Positions 45,373 through 53,281 of a stretch of DNA of 64,000 bases are shown in pieces. Every line of letters starts with the position of its first letter. Positions within the stretch are counted from its first letter, which is position 1. The position numbers were made by a program, and so were the translations under genes. Below the pieces are notes generated by a model. It was not told the origin of the DNA, did no database searches, and was given only the letters and a program-made list of their open reading frames with translations. Origin of the DNA: Actinomycetes bacterium. Lineage in GTDB: Bacteria; Actinomycetota; Actinomycetes; Mycobacteriales; Mycobacteriaceae. The stretch covers positions 62,001-126,000 of the forward strand of contig JAEYMI010000020.1 of NCBI GenBank assembly GCA_023461275.1, read 5' to 3'.

Positions 45373-45410
45373 TTGCCATCGCCCGCCGCACGTTGCTAGC
45401 TTGAGCGACA
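45373..45410 (+). promoter_or_regulatory. Promoter of a leaderless ORF
   Basis: TTGCCA (45373-45378) and TAGCTT (45397-45402) are 18 bp apart, and the A of the ATG at 45410 is 8 nt after the -10 box, where transcription should start. TANNNT just ahead of an ATG is the usual leaderless arrangement in mycobacteria. Confidence 0.5.
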
Positions 45411-45514
45411 TGACGAGCCCGCAGCCACACGTCCCAGAGGTCACCTACGTGACAACTGCTCTGGGCTGTCGGCTGCCGCTTGCTCGGATTCTGTGTTGTT
45501 GTCGAATGCACTGA
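45410..45514 (+). CDS. Leaderless polycysteine leader peptide (34 aa) before the sulfonate regulator
   Basis: The ORF runs ATG to TGA and encodes MTSPQPHVPEVTYVTTALGC then RLPLARILCCCRMH. Three consecutive Cys codons (TGT TGT TGT) come four codons before the stop, and a single Cys earlier. No ribosome site precedes it, but a promoter places the start at the ATG. In mycobacteria, leaderless short ORFs with terminal Cys runs act as cysteine-responsive attenuators of sulfur genes. Here the downstream gene, 185 bp on, is a ROK regulator divergent from ssuD, exactly a sulfur-control setting. An in-frame GTG at 45449 has no comparable promoter. That the peptide is translated is inference. Confidence 0.6.
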   Translation: MTSPQPHVPEVTYVTTALGCRLPLARILCCCRMH

Positions 45515-45543
45515 CCCGCGTCTGAATCAGGACACGACTGGTT

Positions 45544-45563
45544 CGGTGGGCATTTCTCCACCG
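45544..45563 (+). promoter_or_regulatory. Hairpin between the leader ORF and the ROK gene
   Basis: Perfect 6-bp arms CGGTGG and CCACCG enclose an 8-nt loop, 29 bp after the leader stop. It could take part in attenuation. The short stem makes this tentative. Confidence 0.35.
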
Positions 45564-45699
45564 CATCCATTTCTCGATGTCCACGCTTTTCGGCCCGGTT
45601 TCTCTCGGACGCCCTTCTCGGAAGATTTCCGGCCACGCCATGCATTCATCCATTTCCGCCATTCGCTGCGGACTTGGCACATACTTGAGGACACAACAA

Positions 45700-47007
45700 A
45701 TGACCACCACGCTCGACCGCACCATCGCTCCCGTTCAGCCGCTGCGCACCGGGACCCGCACTCCATCGACGCGTCCCCTGGCCTACGGTTCGCGCCAGCA
45801 GAATCGGGCCGCAGAGCACGCACTGACCAAGGGGGCCAAGACGATTCACATCGCGACGCCTGAGCTGCAACTGTCCAGCAAGCCTGCGGCACTGGTGCTG
45901 CGGACCGCACGCCTGGCCGGTCCGGTTTTTCGTGACGACGCCGCCGAACGCACCGGATTGAGCATCTCGACGGTCAACCGGCAGGTCGGTGCCCTGCTCA
46001 AGGCCGGACTGATTCGGGAACGCGCCGATCTTGCCCCGGCCGGAGCGATCGGCCGCCCGCGCCTCCCGTTCGAGTTGAACGTCACCGACTTTCTGACCCT
46101 GGGCATCCACATCGGCTACAAGGTCACCTCGATCACCACCCATGACCTGCTGCATCGCGTCGTCGGCGCCATTCAGATCCCGACGCCCGTCGCCGACCGC
46201 CCCGAGGACGTTCTGGCGGCCATCGGTGTCAGCGCACGTCGATTCGCCGGTCGGTGGACCGGTCGTCGGGTGCTGTGGGCCGGCGTCGCGATCGGCGGGC
46301 GGGTCGCCTCCGGTGGCCTGGTCGACCATCCGCGTCTGGGTTGGAGTGCGGCCCCGGTGGGCCGGGTGATCGCCGAGCAGGTGGGGTTGCCGGTGTCGGT
46401 GGCTTCGCATGTGGAGGCGATGGCCGCCGCCGAACTGGTGGTCAACCCCGACGAGGGTTCGACGAGCTTCCTCTACTTCTACGCCCGCGAAATGGTCGGC
46501 ACCGCATTCTCCGTCGGCGGCACCGTGCACACACCGAGCGCCGGCCCGCCGGTCATCGGGCACTTCCCGACCGGACGCACCAAGCTGCTCGATCCGGGGC
46601 GTACCGGTCAGCTGGAACCCGCTGTCAGTGACACCGGCATCGTCGACGCCGCACGCGCACTCGGGTTGGCCGTCGACGACGTCGAAGCGGTGCATATACT
46701 TGCGCGCGACGGCGATGCCACGGCCCGCGCACTGCTCGAGGAGCGTGCCGAGGTGCTCGGCCGTACTGTCGCGCTGATCGCCGACATCTTCAATCCCGAT
46801 CACATCGTGCTCGGCGGGCAGGCCTTCACCGACTTCCCGGCCACTCTGCCGACCGTCGCCAAGGCGTTGAAGACGACCTCGGTGGCCGCCAAACGTGATG
46901 TGCGCGTGTCACATTCGGGAACGACGGTGCAGCAGCAGGCGGCCGGTGCGGTATCGCTGGACGCGATCTACTCCGACCCGCTGGAGGCATTGACCTTCAC
47001 CGAGTGA
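45700..47007 (+). CDS. ROK-family transcriptional regulator, SsuR-like
   Basis: 435 residues from the ATG at 45700, with GAGGA 8 nt upstream; an in-frame ATG at 45577 is less likely. An HTH at about residues 75-100 (DDAAERTGLSISTVNRQVGALL) precedes the ROK domain. In Corynebacterium glutamicum the sulfonate regulator SsuR is a ROK protein that activates ssu genes when sulfate is scarce. Divergence from ssuD supports that role here. The leader ORF upstream suggests it is itself controlled by cysteine. Confidence 0.82.
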   Translation: MTTTLDRTIAPVQPLRTGTRTPSTRPLAYGSRQQNRAAEHALTKGAKTIHIATPELQLSSKPAALVLRTARLAGPVFRDDAAERTGLSISTVNRQVGALLKAGLIRERADLAPAGAIGRPRLPFELNVTDFLTLGIHIGYKVTSITTHDLLHRVVGAIQIPTPVADRPEDVLAAIGVSARRFAGRWTGRRVLWAGVAIGGRVASGGLVDHPRLGWSAAPVGRVIAEQVGLPVSVASHVEAMAAAELVVNPDEGSTSFLYFYAREMVGTAFSVGGTVHTPSAGPPVIGHFPTGRTKLLDPGRTGQLEPAVSDTGIVDAARALGLAVDDVEAVHILARDGDATARALLEERAEVLGRTVALIADIFNPDHIVLGGQAFTDFPATLPTVAKALKTTSVAAKRDVRVSHSGTTVQQQAAGAVSLDAIYSDPLEALTFTE

Positions 47008-47020
47008 GGGTGTGGTGCGG

Positions 47021-47091
47021 GGTCTCGATACGGCGCCTCGCTTCGCTCGGTGCCAGTCAATCAGCGATTGGGCGAGCGGCGTATCGAGACC
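47021..47091. repeat. Dispersed palindromic element, copy 3
   Basis: Arms GGTCTCGATACG (47021-47032) and CGTATCGAGACC (47080-47091) are perfectly inverted, with CCTCGCTTCGCTCGGTGCC inside. It lies between the convergent ROK and ABC-permease genes and belongs to the same family as 20991 and 32342. Confidence 0.7.
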
Positions 47092-47101
47092 GTCCGCGCC
47101 G

Positions 47102-47947
47102 TCAGTCGACCGTCCGCTTGGCGAACGCCCGCAGAGCGAATGGCGCGAAGATCAGCGTCAACCCGACGGCCCAGAGGATCGTGGCGATCTCCGGGTAGCG
47201 CAGCGGCAGTGGGGCGTCGGCGGGTGCGGCCGGACCGTTGCCCCAGAGCACCCGCATCGCCTGCACCAGCGCCGACACCGGGTTCCACTCTGCGATCGTG
47301 CGCAGCCACGTGGGCATCGGTGCGGTCGGCACGAAGGCGTTGGACAGGAAGGTGATCGGGAACAGCGTCGAGAACATGAAACCGTTCACCGCCTCCACCG
47401 ACCGCAGCCACGAGCCGATCAGGATGCCGAACCAGATCATCCCGAATCCGAAGAGCAGCACCAGCGCGAAGCCGAGGACCGCGTCGCCGAACGACGTACG
47501 AATCCGCCAGCCGATGGCGAGTCCGGTGATGGCCATGACCACGATGCCGATCGACGAGTGCAGCAGGCTCGCGATACTGCGTCCCACCAACACCGATGAC
47601 CGTTTGATGGGCAGTGACCGGAACCGGTCGATGATGCCCTTCTCCAGGTCGGCGGTGATACCGGTGGCGACGATGAACGCGGTGAACACGATCGTCTGGC
47701 CCATGATGCCGGGCAGCAGGAACTCCTTGTAGGAGACTCCGCCGGTGTTGGTGATCGAGGCGCCGAACACGAACGCGAACAGCAGCACGAACATGATCGG
47801 CTGGATGGTCACATCCGACAGCATCTCCGGCATGCGTTTGGTGTGGATCATGTTGCGCTTCACCATGATCCAGGATTGCTGCCACAGGCTGGTCTGGTGG
47901 ATCTCCGGGCCGTGGGTGACGGTGCCGGAGTTGAGGGTGGTGGTCAC
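47102..47947 (-). CDS. ABC transporter permease, DrrB-like
   Basis: 281 residues with six membrane segments of the ABC-2 type. EFLLPGIMGQTIVFTAFI and DLEKGIIDRFRSLPIKRSSVLVGR are the conserved DrrB/ABC-2 features. The GTG start overlaps the stop of the ATPase gene (GTGA). With the ATPase it forms an exporter of hydrophobic drugs or lipids of the daunorubicin-resistance type. The cargo is unknown. Confidence 0.88.
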   Translation of the reverse strand: MTTTLNSGTVTHGPEIHQTSLWQQSWIMVKRNMIHTKRMPEMLSDVTIQPIMFVLLFAFVFGASITNTGGVSYKEFLLPGIMGQTIVFTAFIVATGITADLEKGIIDRFRSLPIKRSSVLVGRSIASLLHSSIGIVVMAITGLAIGWRIRTSFGDAVLGFALVLLFGFGMIWFGILIGSWLRSVEAVNGFMFSTLFPITFLSNAFVPTAPMPTWLRTIAEWNPVSALVQAMRVLWGNGPAAPADAPLPLRYPEIATILWAVGLTLIFAPFALRAFAKRTVD

Positions 47948-48963
47948 TGGTTCTGCTCCTCGTCGCTCGTGGTGGTGTCCTCGGCGCGATGACCGGTCAG
48001 GGATAGGAAGACGTCGTCGAGGCTGGGCCTGGCCAGGCCGAGGTCGTCGACGGCGATGCCGCTCTCGTCGAACCAGCCGACCACTCGGTTGAGGTCACTG
48101 AGTCCGGCTGCGGCGGTGGTGAGTTTGCGTGCGTTGACGTCGACGAAGACCTCGGTGCCGGTCTTGCGTAGCAACGCCTCGGCAGCCGGGATGTCGTCGG
48201 CCGACGAGACGGTCAGCACCAGACTTGCCGCGCCGGCCTGCTGCTTGAGTTCCAGCGGGGTGCCCTGCGCGATGATCTTGCCCTTGTCGATGACGACGAT
48301 GTTGTCGGCGAGTTGGTCGGCCTCCTCGAGATACTGCGTGGTCAGCAGCAGAGTGGTGCCGCCGCTGACCAGGGTGCGCAGCACGTCCCAGAGCTCGGAG
48401 CGGCTGCGCGGATCGAGGCCGGTGGTCGGCTCGTCGAGAAACAGCACCGGTGGCGCGGCCAGCAGGCTGACCGCGAGGTCGAGTCGGCGACGCATGCCGC
48501 CGGAGTACGACTTGACCTGTTTATCTGCGGCTTCGGTGAGCGAGAACTGTTCCAGCAGTTCGTCGCCTCGCTGCTTCAGGTCACGTTTGCCGATCCCGTA
48601 GAGGCCGCCGATCATCCGGAGATTCTCACGGCCGCTGAGGATTTCGTCGACGGTGGCGGCCTGGCCGGTGAGGCCCATGCTGCGCCGGACCTTGTCGGGT
48701 TCGGCGGTCACGTCGTAGCCGGCGACGCGGGCGGTGCCGCTGGTCGGCGGGGACAGTGTGGTCATCATGCGGACGGTGGTGGTCTTGCCTGCACCGTTGG
48801 GCCCGAGCAGACCGAGGACGGTGCCGGTGGGAACGGTGAAGCTGACACCATCGACAGCGGTGAAGTCGTCGAACTTTTTGACCAGGTCAATGGCCTCGAT
48901 GGCGAGGTCGGACCGGACAACGGTGGACGCGGTGGACGATGGGTGAGTCGTGGACGGGCTCAT
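47944..48963 (-). CDS. ABC transporter ATP-binding protein, DrrA-like
   Basis: 339 residues from the ATG at 48963, with GGAGA 5 nt upstream; an upstream in-frame start at 49071 is rejected. Walker A GPNGAGKTTT, signature YSGGMRRRLDLAVSL, Walker B VLFLDEPTTGLDPRSR, H-loop region TTQYLEEAD. The C-terminal DrrA extension (about 240 onward) is present. It is translationally coupled to the permease. Confidence 0.9.
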   Translation of the reverse strand: MSPSTTHPSSTASTVVRSDLAIEAIDLVKKFDDFTAVDGVSFTVPTGTVLGLLGPNGAGKTTTVRMMTTLSPPTSGTARVAGYDVTAEPDKVRRSMGLTGQAATVDEILSGRENLRMIGGLYGIGKRDLKQRGDELLEQFSLTEAADKQVKSYSGGMRRRLDLAVSLLAAPPVLFLDEPTTGLDPRSRSELWDVLRTLVSGGTTLLLTTQYLEEADQLADNIVVIDKGKIIAQGTPLELKQQAGAASLVLTVSSADDIPAAEALLRKTGTEVFVDVNARKLTTAAAGLSDLNRVVGWFDESGIAVDDLGLARPSLDDVFLSLTGHRAEDTTTSDEEQNQ

Positions 48964-49150
48964 GTTTCTCCAAGCTATCGGGTGGGTCCGACAACGCGCC
49001 ACGGGTTTTTCCTGGGGTAGCCCGTACGACTGACGCGGTGGTTCCCACATGTCGACCACGACGACGGGCAAAACTCATCGGTCCCGCATCCGGCGCCGGG
49101 TGCTGCGGTCCGGGTGCTGGGGCGCACCGCGAGGGTGGATACTCGTGCCC

Positions 49151-49546
49151 ATGACGCAGATTCGGGTTCGCGACGCCGCCGCGCTGCTCGGTGTCAGCGA
49201 CGACACGATCCGCCGCTACATCAACGCCGGCCGGCTCGAGGGCGTCGACGACGGTCGGGTGTTGGCCGTCGACGGGGCGTCGTTGGCGGCGCTGGCGCGA
49301 GAGCGGGCGGCCGACCCGCCCAGCGACGAATCGGGGGTGCTGCGCTCGGCGCGTAATCGGTTCACCGGACTGGTCACCGACGTGGTGGTCGACACGGTGA
49401 TGGCTCAGGTCACCATGCAGTGCGGGCCCTTCGAGGTCACGTCGTTGATGAGTTCGGCGGCGGTACGCGAACTCGGCCTGGAACCCGGCGTGGTGGCCAC
49501 CGCCGTGGTGAAGGCGACGACGGTCATCGTCGAGATCGCGCCGTAG
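49151..49546 (+). CDS. HTH-TOBE (molybdate-responsive type) protein
   Basis: 131 residues from the ATG at 49151. The N-terminus (VRDAAALLGVSDDTIRRYINAGRLEGV) is a MerR/excisionase-type HTH, and residues from about 65 (SARNRFTGLVTDVVVDTVMAQVTM) form one TOBE/Mop domain that binds molybdate or tungstate. This makes it a probable molybdate-dependent regulator, ModE-like in parts but not in build. A mod locus lies 7-10 kb on, so it may regulate modA. Confidence 0.78.
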   Translation: MTQIRVRDAAALLGVSDDTIRRYINAGRLEGVDDGRVLAVDGASLAALARERAADPPSDESGVLRSARNRFTGLVTDVVVDTVMAQVTMQCGPFEVTSLMSSAAVRELGLEPGVVATAVVKATTVIVEIAP

Positions 49547-49601
49547 CGACCCCGCCCCGGGCCGGGTGCGCGCAGGCCGGGCACGCTCAGGTGAGGCGCA
49601 A

Positions 49602-50654
49602 TCAGGTGAGGCGCGGTGTCCAGCGCTGCGGGATGGCCGGCGCCGAGTCCTGCGGCGGTTCGTCGTGGCCCTTCCGCTTCGACGAAACACGCTCGGCCGC
49701 ATGGCCCGAGTCGAGTCCGGCGCCGACATCGCCGGCGTTGCGATTGCGTTCCAGGGCGCGGGCGTGCAGCCGCTTGTAGCCGCGGACGCTGAGCGTGGGG
49801 ATCGACTTCAGGTAGAACCGTTCGTCGTCTTCGAGTGCGGTGACCAGCGCGTCGTCGATGAGGGTGGTGCCGGGCCGCGCAGATCCGCAGAGCCGCGCGG
49901 CGATGTTGACCGGCTCGCCGAAGACGTCGCCGAGGCGGCTGAGGACCTCGCCGCGCGCCAGCCCGACACGCAACGTGGGGATGGGGTTGTCGTCGCTGAG
50001 CGCGTGGATCGCCAGTGCGGCTTCGGCCGCGGCGGCCGGTGAGGAGTGGGTGAACATCACGGCGTCGCCCAGCGTTTTCACCACCGAACCACCACTACCG
50101 CTCACGATGTCGAAGGTGCGTTCCTCGAACTGCTCGAGCAGATGCTCGAGCTCGTCGAGCCCGATGCGCCGCGACAGACTGGTGTATCCGACGATGTCGG
50201 CGAAACCCACCACCAATTCGTAGTGTTCGTCGTTCTCGAGTTCGACGTCCTTGTCCAACGCCATCGCCAGGTGTCGTCGCCAGATCAGTTGCTGAATCTG
50301 GCCCAGCGCCGCACTCATCTGCGGGACCGTCCACGGCACGTCGGGATTGCGGTCCAGTTCGAGGAGCTGATCGGCCTGCCAGTCCGCCAGCCTCGCCATC
50401 GTTTGTCCGATGGCGCGTGCGGTGGCGACCTGTGCGCGCTCGGGCATTGTCTCCTCGGAGTTGGCGAACAGCCGCAGCGCGTTCACCTCGCCCTCGGTGA
50501 AGATCTTGTCCGGGGTGCTCTGCCGTGCGAAACCGAAAGCATTCCACAGCTTTTCGGCATAGTCCGGGGACATCCCCAGGGCATCGACGAGTTCGTCGCG
50601 GGTGTAGCTCGGCTCGTCGGGCGAACTCTTCGGTGGATCCGCATCTGACGTCAC
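49602..50654 (-). CDS. Class III adenylate/guanylate cyclase
   Basis: 350 residues. The N-terminal 135 residues are helical with a YTRDELVDALGMSP HTH-like start. The catalytic domain runs from about 145 to 300: metal Asp in GFADIVGYTSLSRR, Lys and second Asp in VVKTLGDAVMF, and DVFGEPVNIAARL with the transition-state Asn and Arg. The Lys/Asp pair suggests ATP as substrate. The N-terminus is of the pH-sensing cyclase type seen in mycobacteria. No membrane helix is seen. Confidence 0.85.
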   Translation of the reverse strand: MTSDADPPKSSPDEPSYTRDELVDALGMSPDYAEKLWNAFGFARQSTPDKIFTEGEVNALRLFANSEETMPERAQVATARAIGQTMARLADWQADQLLELDRNPDVPWTVPQMSAALGQIQQLIWRRHLAMALDKDVELENDEHYELVVGFADIVGYTSLSRRIGLDELEHLLEQFEERTFDIVSGSGGSVVKTLGDAVMFTHSSPAAAAEAALAIHALSDDNPIPTLRVGLARGEVLSRLGDVFGEPVNIAARLCGSARPGTTLIDDALVTALEDDERFYLKSIPTLSVRGYKRLHARALERNRNAGDVGAGLDSGHAAERVSSKRKGHDEPPQDSAPAIPQRWTPRLT

Positions 50655-50724
50655 AACGATGATCGTATCGACTAACCGTCTCCGGCGGCTCCCGGCGGCT
50701 CCCGGCGGCCCTGGCGCACATCGC

Positions 50725-51894
50725 TCAGATGCCCAGTACGCCCTTCATCAGGTAGGCCATCTCGGCGTCGAAGTCGGGTCTCGACGAGCCGCGCCGGATC
50801 TGCACGGCGTCGTTGACGATGGCCAGTGCCGCATGCACCGAGATCGCGGCCTCGGCAGCCGGCAGGTCGGGCTCGATATCGGTGAGCAGGTCGATCCAGC
50901 GCGCCACGTAGCGCCGTTGCACGTCGAGGAGCTCGGCGGCGTCGGGTTGGCCCGCGACCACTGCGCTGCTGCGGAACGAGACCGACAGGTCCGGCGTCGA
51001 GGTGATGATTCCGACATACGAATCCACTAGCAGCGCAAGCAATTTCGATGAGTCGGCGGTGGTGGCGTAGGCGGCCATCACGCCGGCCTCCAGCCGTGCC
51101 GCGGCGCGATATCCGATGCCCACCAGAATGGCCAGCTTCGACGAGAAGTGCCGATAGACGCTGGGTCCGGAGATGCCGACGGCCGCACCGATGTCGTCGA
51201 CGCCGACCGTGGTGTAGCCGCTCTTGTCGAACAACTCCGCGGCCGCATCCAGGATCTCGTCGCGTCGGGTGGGTCGGCTGCCGGCCGGCGGCGGGGTGGC
51301 CGCCAGTGATGGGGCGCGGGTGGGATCGAGGTCGATCAACCGGGTCACCAGGGTGCGGAACGCCTCGCGGGTTTTCAGCGGTGAGACCTTGCTCCGACGG
51401 TCGGCGAGGCTGCCGCTGATGCTGAGCATCGCCCATGCCAGCTGGACCGAGGACCGGTCGCTGAGGTCCGGGCGTTCGGCGCGGATCGCCTGCGCCCACC
51501 GGTGCAGGATGTCGCGGGTGCGCATCACGACCTGCTTGTTCTGCTGGGGCGTCAGGTAGTAGCTGCTGGCCCGCCACAACGACGTCGACCGCGGGCTCTT
51601 CTGTCCCAGCACGCTCAGCGCGTCGATGAGTTCGGCCGCGTCGTGTCCGTTCTCCAGCGCCCGCGCGGTGCAGGCCTCGAGGTCGTCGACGCCGGCCATC
51701 ACCGCCGACATCAACAGCGCCTGCTTGTCGTCGAAGTGCCGGTACAGCGATGGTGCCGTCACCCCGGCCGCAGTGGCGATGTCGGCCATCGAGACCTGCG
51801 CGAACCCGCGTTCGGAGAACAGCGCGGCCGCATGGTCGATGAGCTGCCGCTTGCGGTCGGCAGGTCGGGCGCGGCGGGACTTCTGGTCAGGCAT
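50725..51894 (-). CDS. Double TetR-domain regulator
   Basis: 389 residues from the ATG at 51894 (the frame opens to 51957). The first HTH is at about 30-50 (VSMADIATAAGVTAPSLYRHF), and a second TetR unit begins near 207 (RRDEILDAAAELFDKSGYTTVGVDDIGAAVGISGPSVYRHF). Two complete TetR units in one chain mimic a dimer. It is divergent from fadA-fadB, its likely target. A possible operator (AATAAGTTATT) lies at 51957. Confidence 0.85.
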   Translation of the reverse strand: MPDQKSRRARPADRKRQLIDHAAALFSERGFAQVSMADIATAAGVTAPSLYRHFDDKQALLMSAVMAGVDDLEACTARALENGHDAAELIDALSVLGQKSPRSTSLWRASSYYLTPQQNKQVVMRTRDILHRWAQAIRAERPDLSDRSSVQLAWAMLSISGSLADRRSKVSPLKTREAFRTLVTRLIDLDPTRAPSLAATPPPAGSRPTRRDEILDAAAELFDKSGYTTVGVDDIGAAVGISGPSVYRHFSSKLAILVGIGYRAAARLEAGVMAAYATTADSSKLLALLVDSYVGIITSTPDLSVSFRSSAVVAGQPDAAELLDVQRRYVARWIDLLTDIEPDLPAAEAAISVHAALAIVNDAVQIRRGSSRPDFDAEMAYLMKGVLGI

Positions 51895-51956
51895 GGTGAA
51901 CCGACCATAGCGCAAAAGTGGACACAAGTGATCCCACTGACCACCTGCTATAGCCA

Positions 51957-51967
51957 AATAAGTTATT
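51957..51967. promoter_or_regulatory. AT-rich palindrome in the TetR-fadA promoter
   Basis: AATAA-G-TTATT is an 11-bp palindrome, 55 bp before the fadA GTG and in an otherwise GC-rich gap. It could be an operator or part of a promoter. Confidence 0.3.
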
Positions 51968-52021
51968 CCGCGTTAGCCTCGTGGGGTAACCGCTCAGGTT
52001 CATGCGAAAGGAACACGGAAC

Positions 52022-53233
52022 GTGGCTGATCAAGCATTCATCTACGAGGCGATTCGTACGCCGCGTGGCAAGCAGCGCGGTGGCTCGCTGCACAGCGTCA
52101 AGCCGGTCGATCTGGTCTCCGGACTGATCAACGAGGTCCTCGCCCGACACGGCAACCTCGATCCCGCAGAGGTCAACGACGTCATCCTCGGCGTCGTGTC
52201 GCCCGTCGGCGAGCAGGGTGCGGTCATCGCCCGCACTGCGGCACTCAACAGCGGCCTGCCGCAGAGTGTCCCCGGCACCCAGGTCAACCGCTTCTGCGCG
52301 TCGGGCCTGGAGGCCAGCAACCTGGCCGCGGCCAAGGTCGCCTCCGGATTCGACGACCTCGTTCTCGCCGGTGGCGTGGAGTCGATGTCGCGTGTCCCGA
52401 TGGGCTCCGACGGTGGCGCACTGTTCATGGACCCGGCAACCGCCTTCGACAACTACATCGTGCCGCAGGGCATCGGCGCCGACCTGATCGCCACCATCGA
52501 GGGCTTCAGCCGCGAGGACGTCGACGCATTCGCCGTCGAGTCGCAGAATCGCGCTGAAAAGGCTTGGACCAGTGGCTACTTCGCCAAGTCTGTGGTCCCC
52601 GTCAAGGACATCAACGGTGTCACCCTGCTCGAGGTCGACGAGCATCGTCGTCCGGGCACTACCGTCGAGAGCCTCGGCAAGCTCAAGCCCGCCTTCGCCG
52701 CGCTCGCCGAGATGGCCGGATTCGACGACGTCATCCTGCAGAAGTACCCGGCTCAGGAGTTTGTCAACCACGTCCACACCGGTGGCAACAGCTCCGGCAT
52801 CGTCGACGGCTCCGCGCTGGTGCTCTTCGGTAGCGAAGAGGCCGGCAAGCGTAACGGCCTCACCCCGCGTGGCCGCGTCGTCAGCTTCGCCGAGGTCGGC
52901 AGCGAGCCCTCGATCATGCTGACCGGTCCTACTCCGGCAACCGAATTGGCGCTGAAGAAGGCCGGACTGACCGTCGACGACATCGACGTCTTCGAGCTGA
53001 ACGAGGCGTTCGCGTCGGTCGTCATGAAGTGGATGAAGGATCTGAAGATCCCGCACGAGAAGGTCAACGTCAACGGCGGCGCGATCGCCATGGGTCACCC
53101 GCTCGGCGCGACCGGCGCGATGATCCTCGGCACCTGCCTCGACGAGCTCGAGCGCACCGGCGGCCGCTACGGCCTGGTGACCCTGTGTATCGGCGGCGGC
53201 ATGGGCGTCGCGACCGTCATCGAACGCGTCTGA
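52022..53233 (+). CDS. fadA: Acetyl-CoA acyltransferase (thiolase)
   Basis: 403 residues from GTG, with AAAGGAA upstream. The acyl-carrying Cys92 is in NRFCASGLEA, the His in GGAIAMGHPLGATGA, and the second Cys in LCIGGGMGVA. It cleaves 3-ketoacyl-CoA in beta-oxidation. It precedes the multifunctional fadB by 48 bp and both form one operon, the usual actinobacterial fadAB. Confidence 0.93.
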   Translation: MADQAFIYEAIRTPRGKQRGGSLHSVKPVDLVSGLINEVLARHGNLDPAEVNDVILGVVSPVGEQGAVIARTAALNSGLPQSVPGTQVNRFCASGLEASNLAAAKVASGFDDLVLAGGVESMSRVPMGSDGGALFMDPATAFDNYIVPQGIGADLIATIEGFSREDVDAFAVESQNRAEKAWTSGYFAKSVVPVKDINGVTLLEVDEHRRPGTTVESLGKLKPAFAALAEMAGFDDVILQKYPAQEFVNHVHTGGNSSGIVDGSALVLFGSEEAGKRNGLTPRGRVVSFAEVGSEPSIMLTGPTPATELALKKAGLTVDDIDVFELNEAFASVVMKWMKDLKIPHEKVNVNGGAIAMGHPLGATGAMILGTCLDELERTGGRYGLVTLCIGGGMGVATVIERV

Positions 53234-53281
53234 TCTCCCGGCCCGAAAACTTCCCAAGAAGAAGGAACTTGACGAAACACC

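Noticed and set aside
45577..45699. Starting the ROK regulator at the ATG at 45577
   Set aside because: The ATG at 45700 has GAGGA at proper distance, and the extra residues have no ROK similarity. It remains possible.
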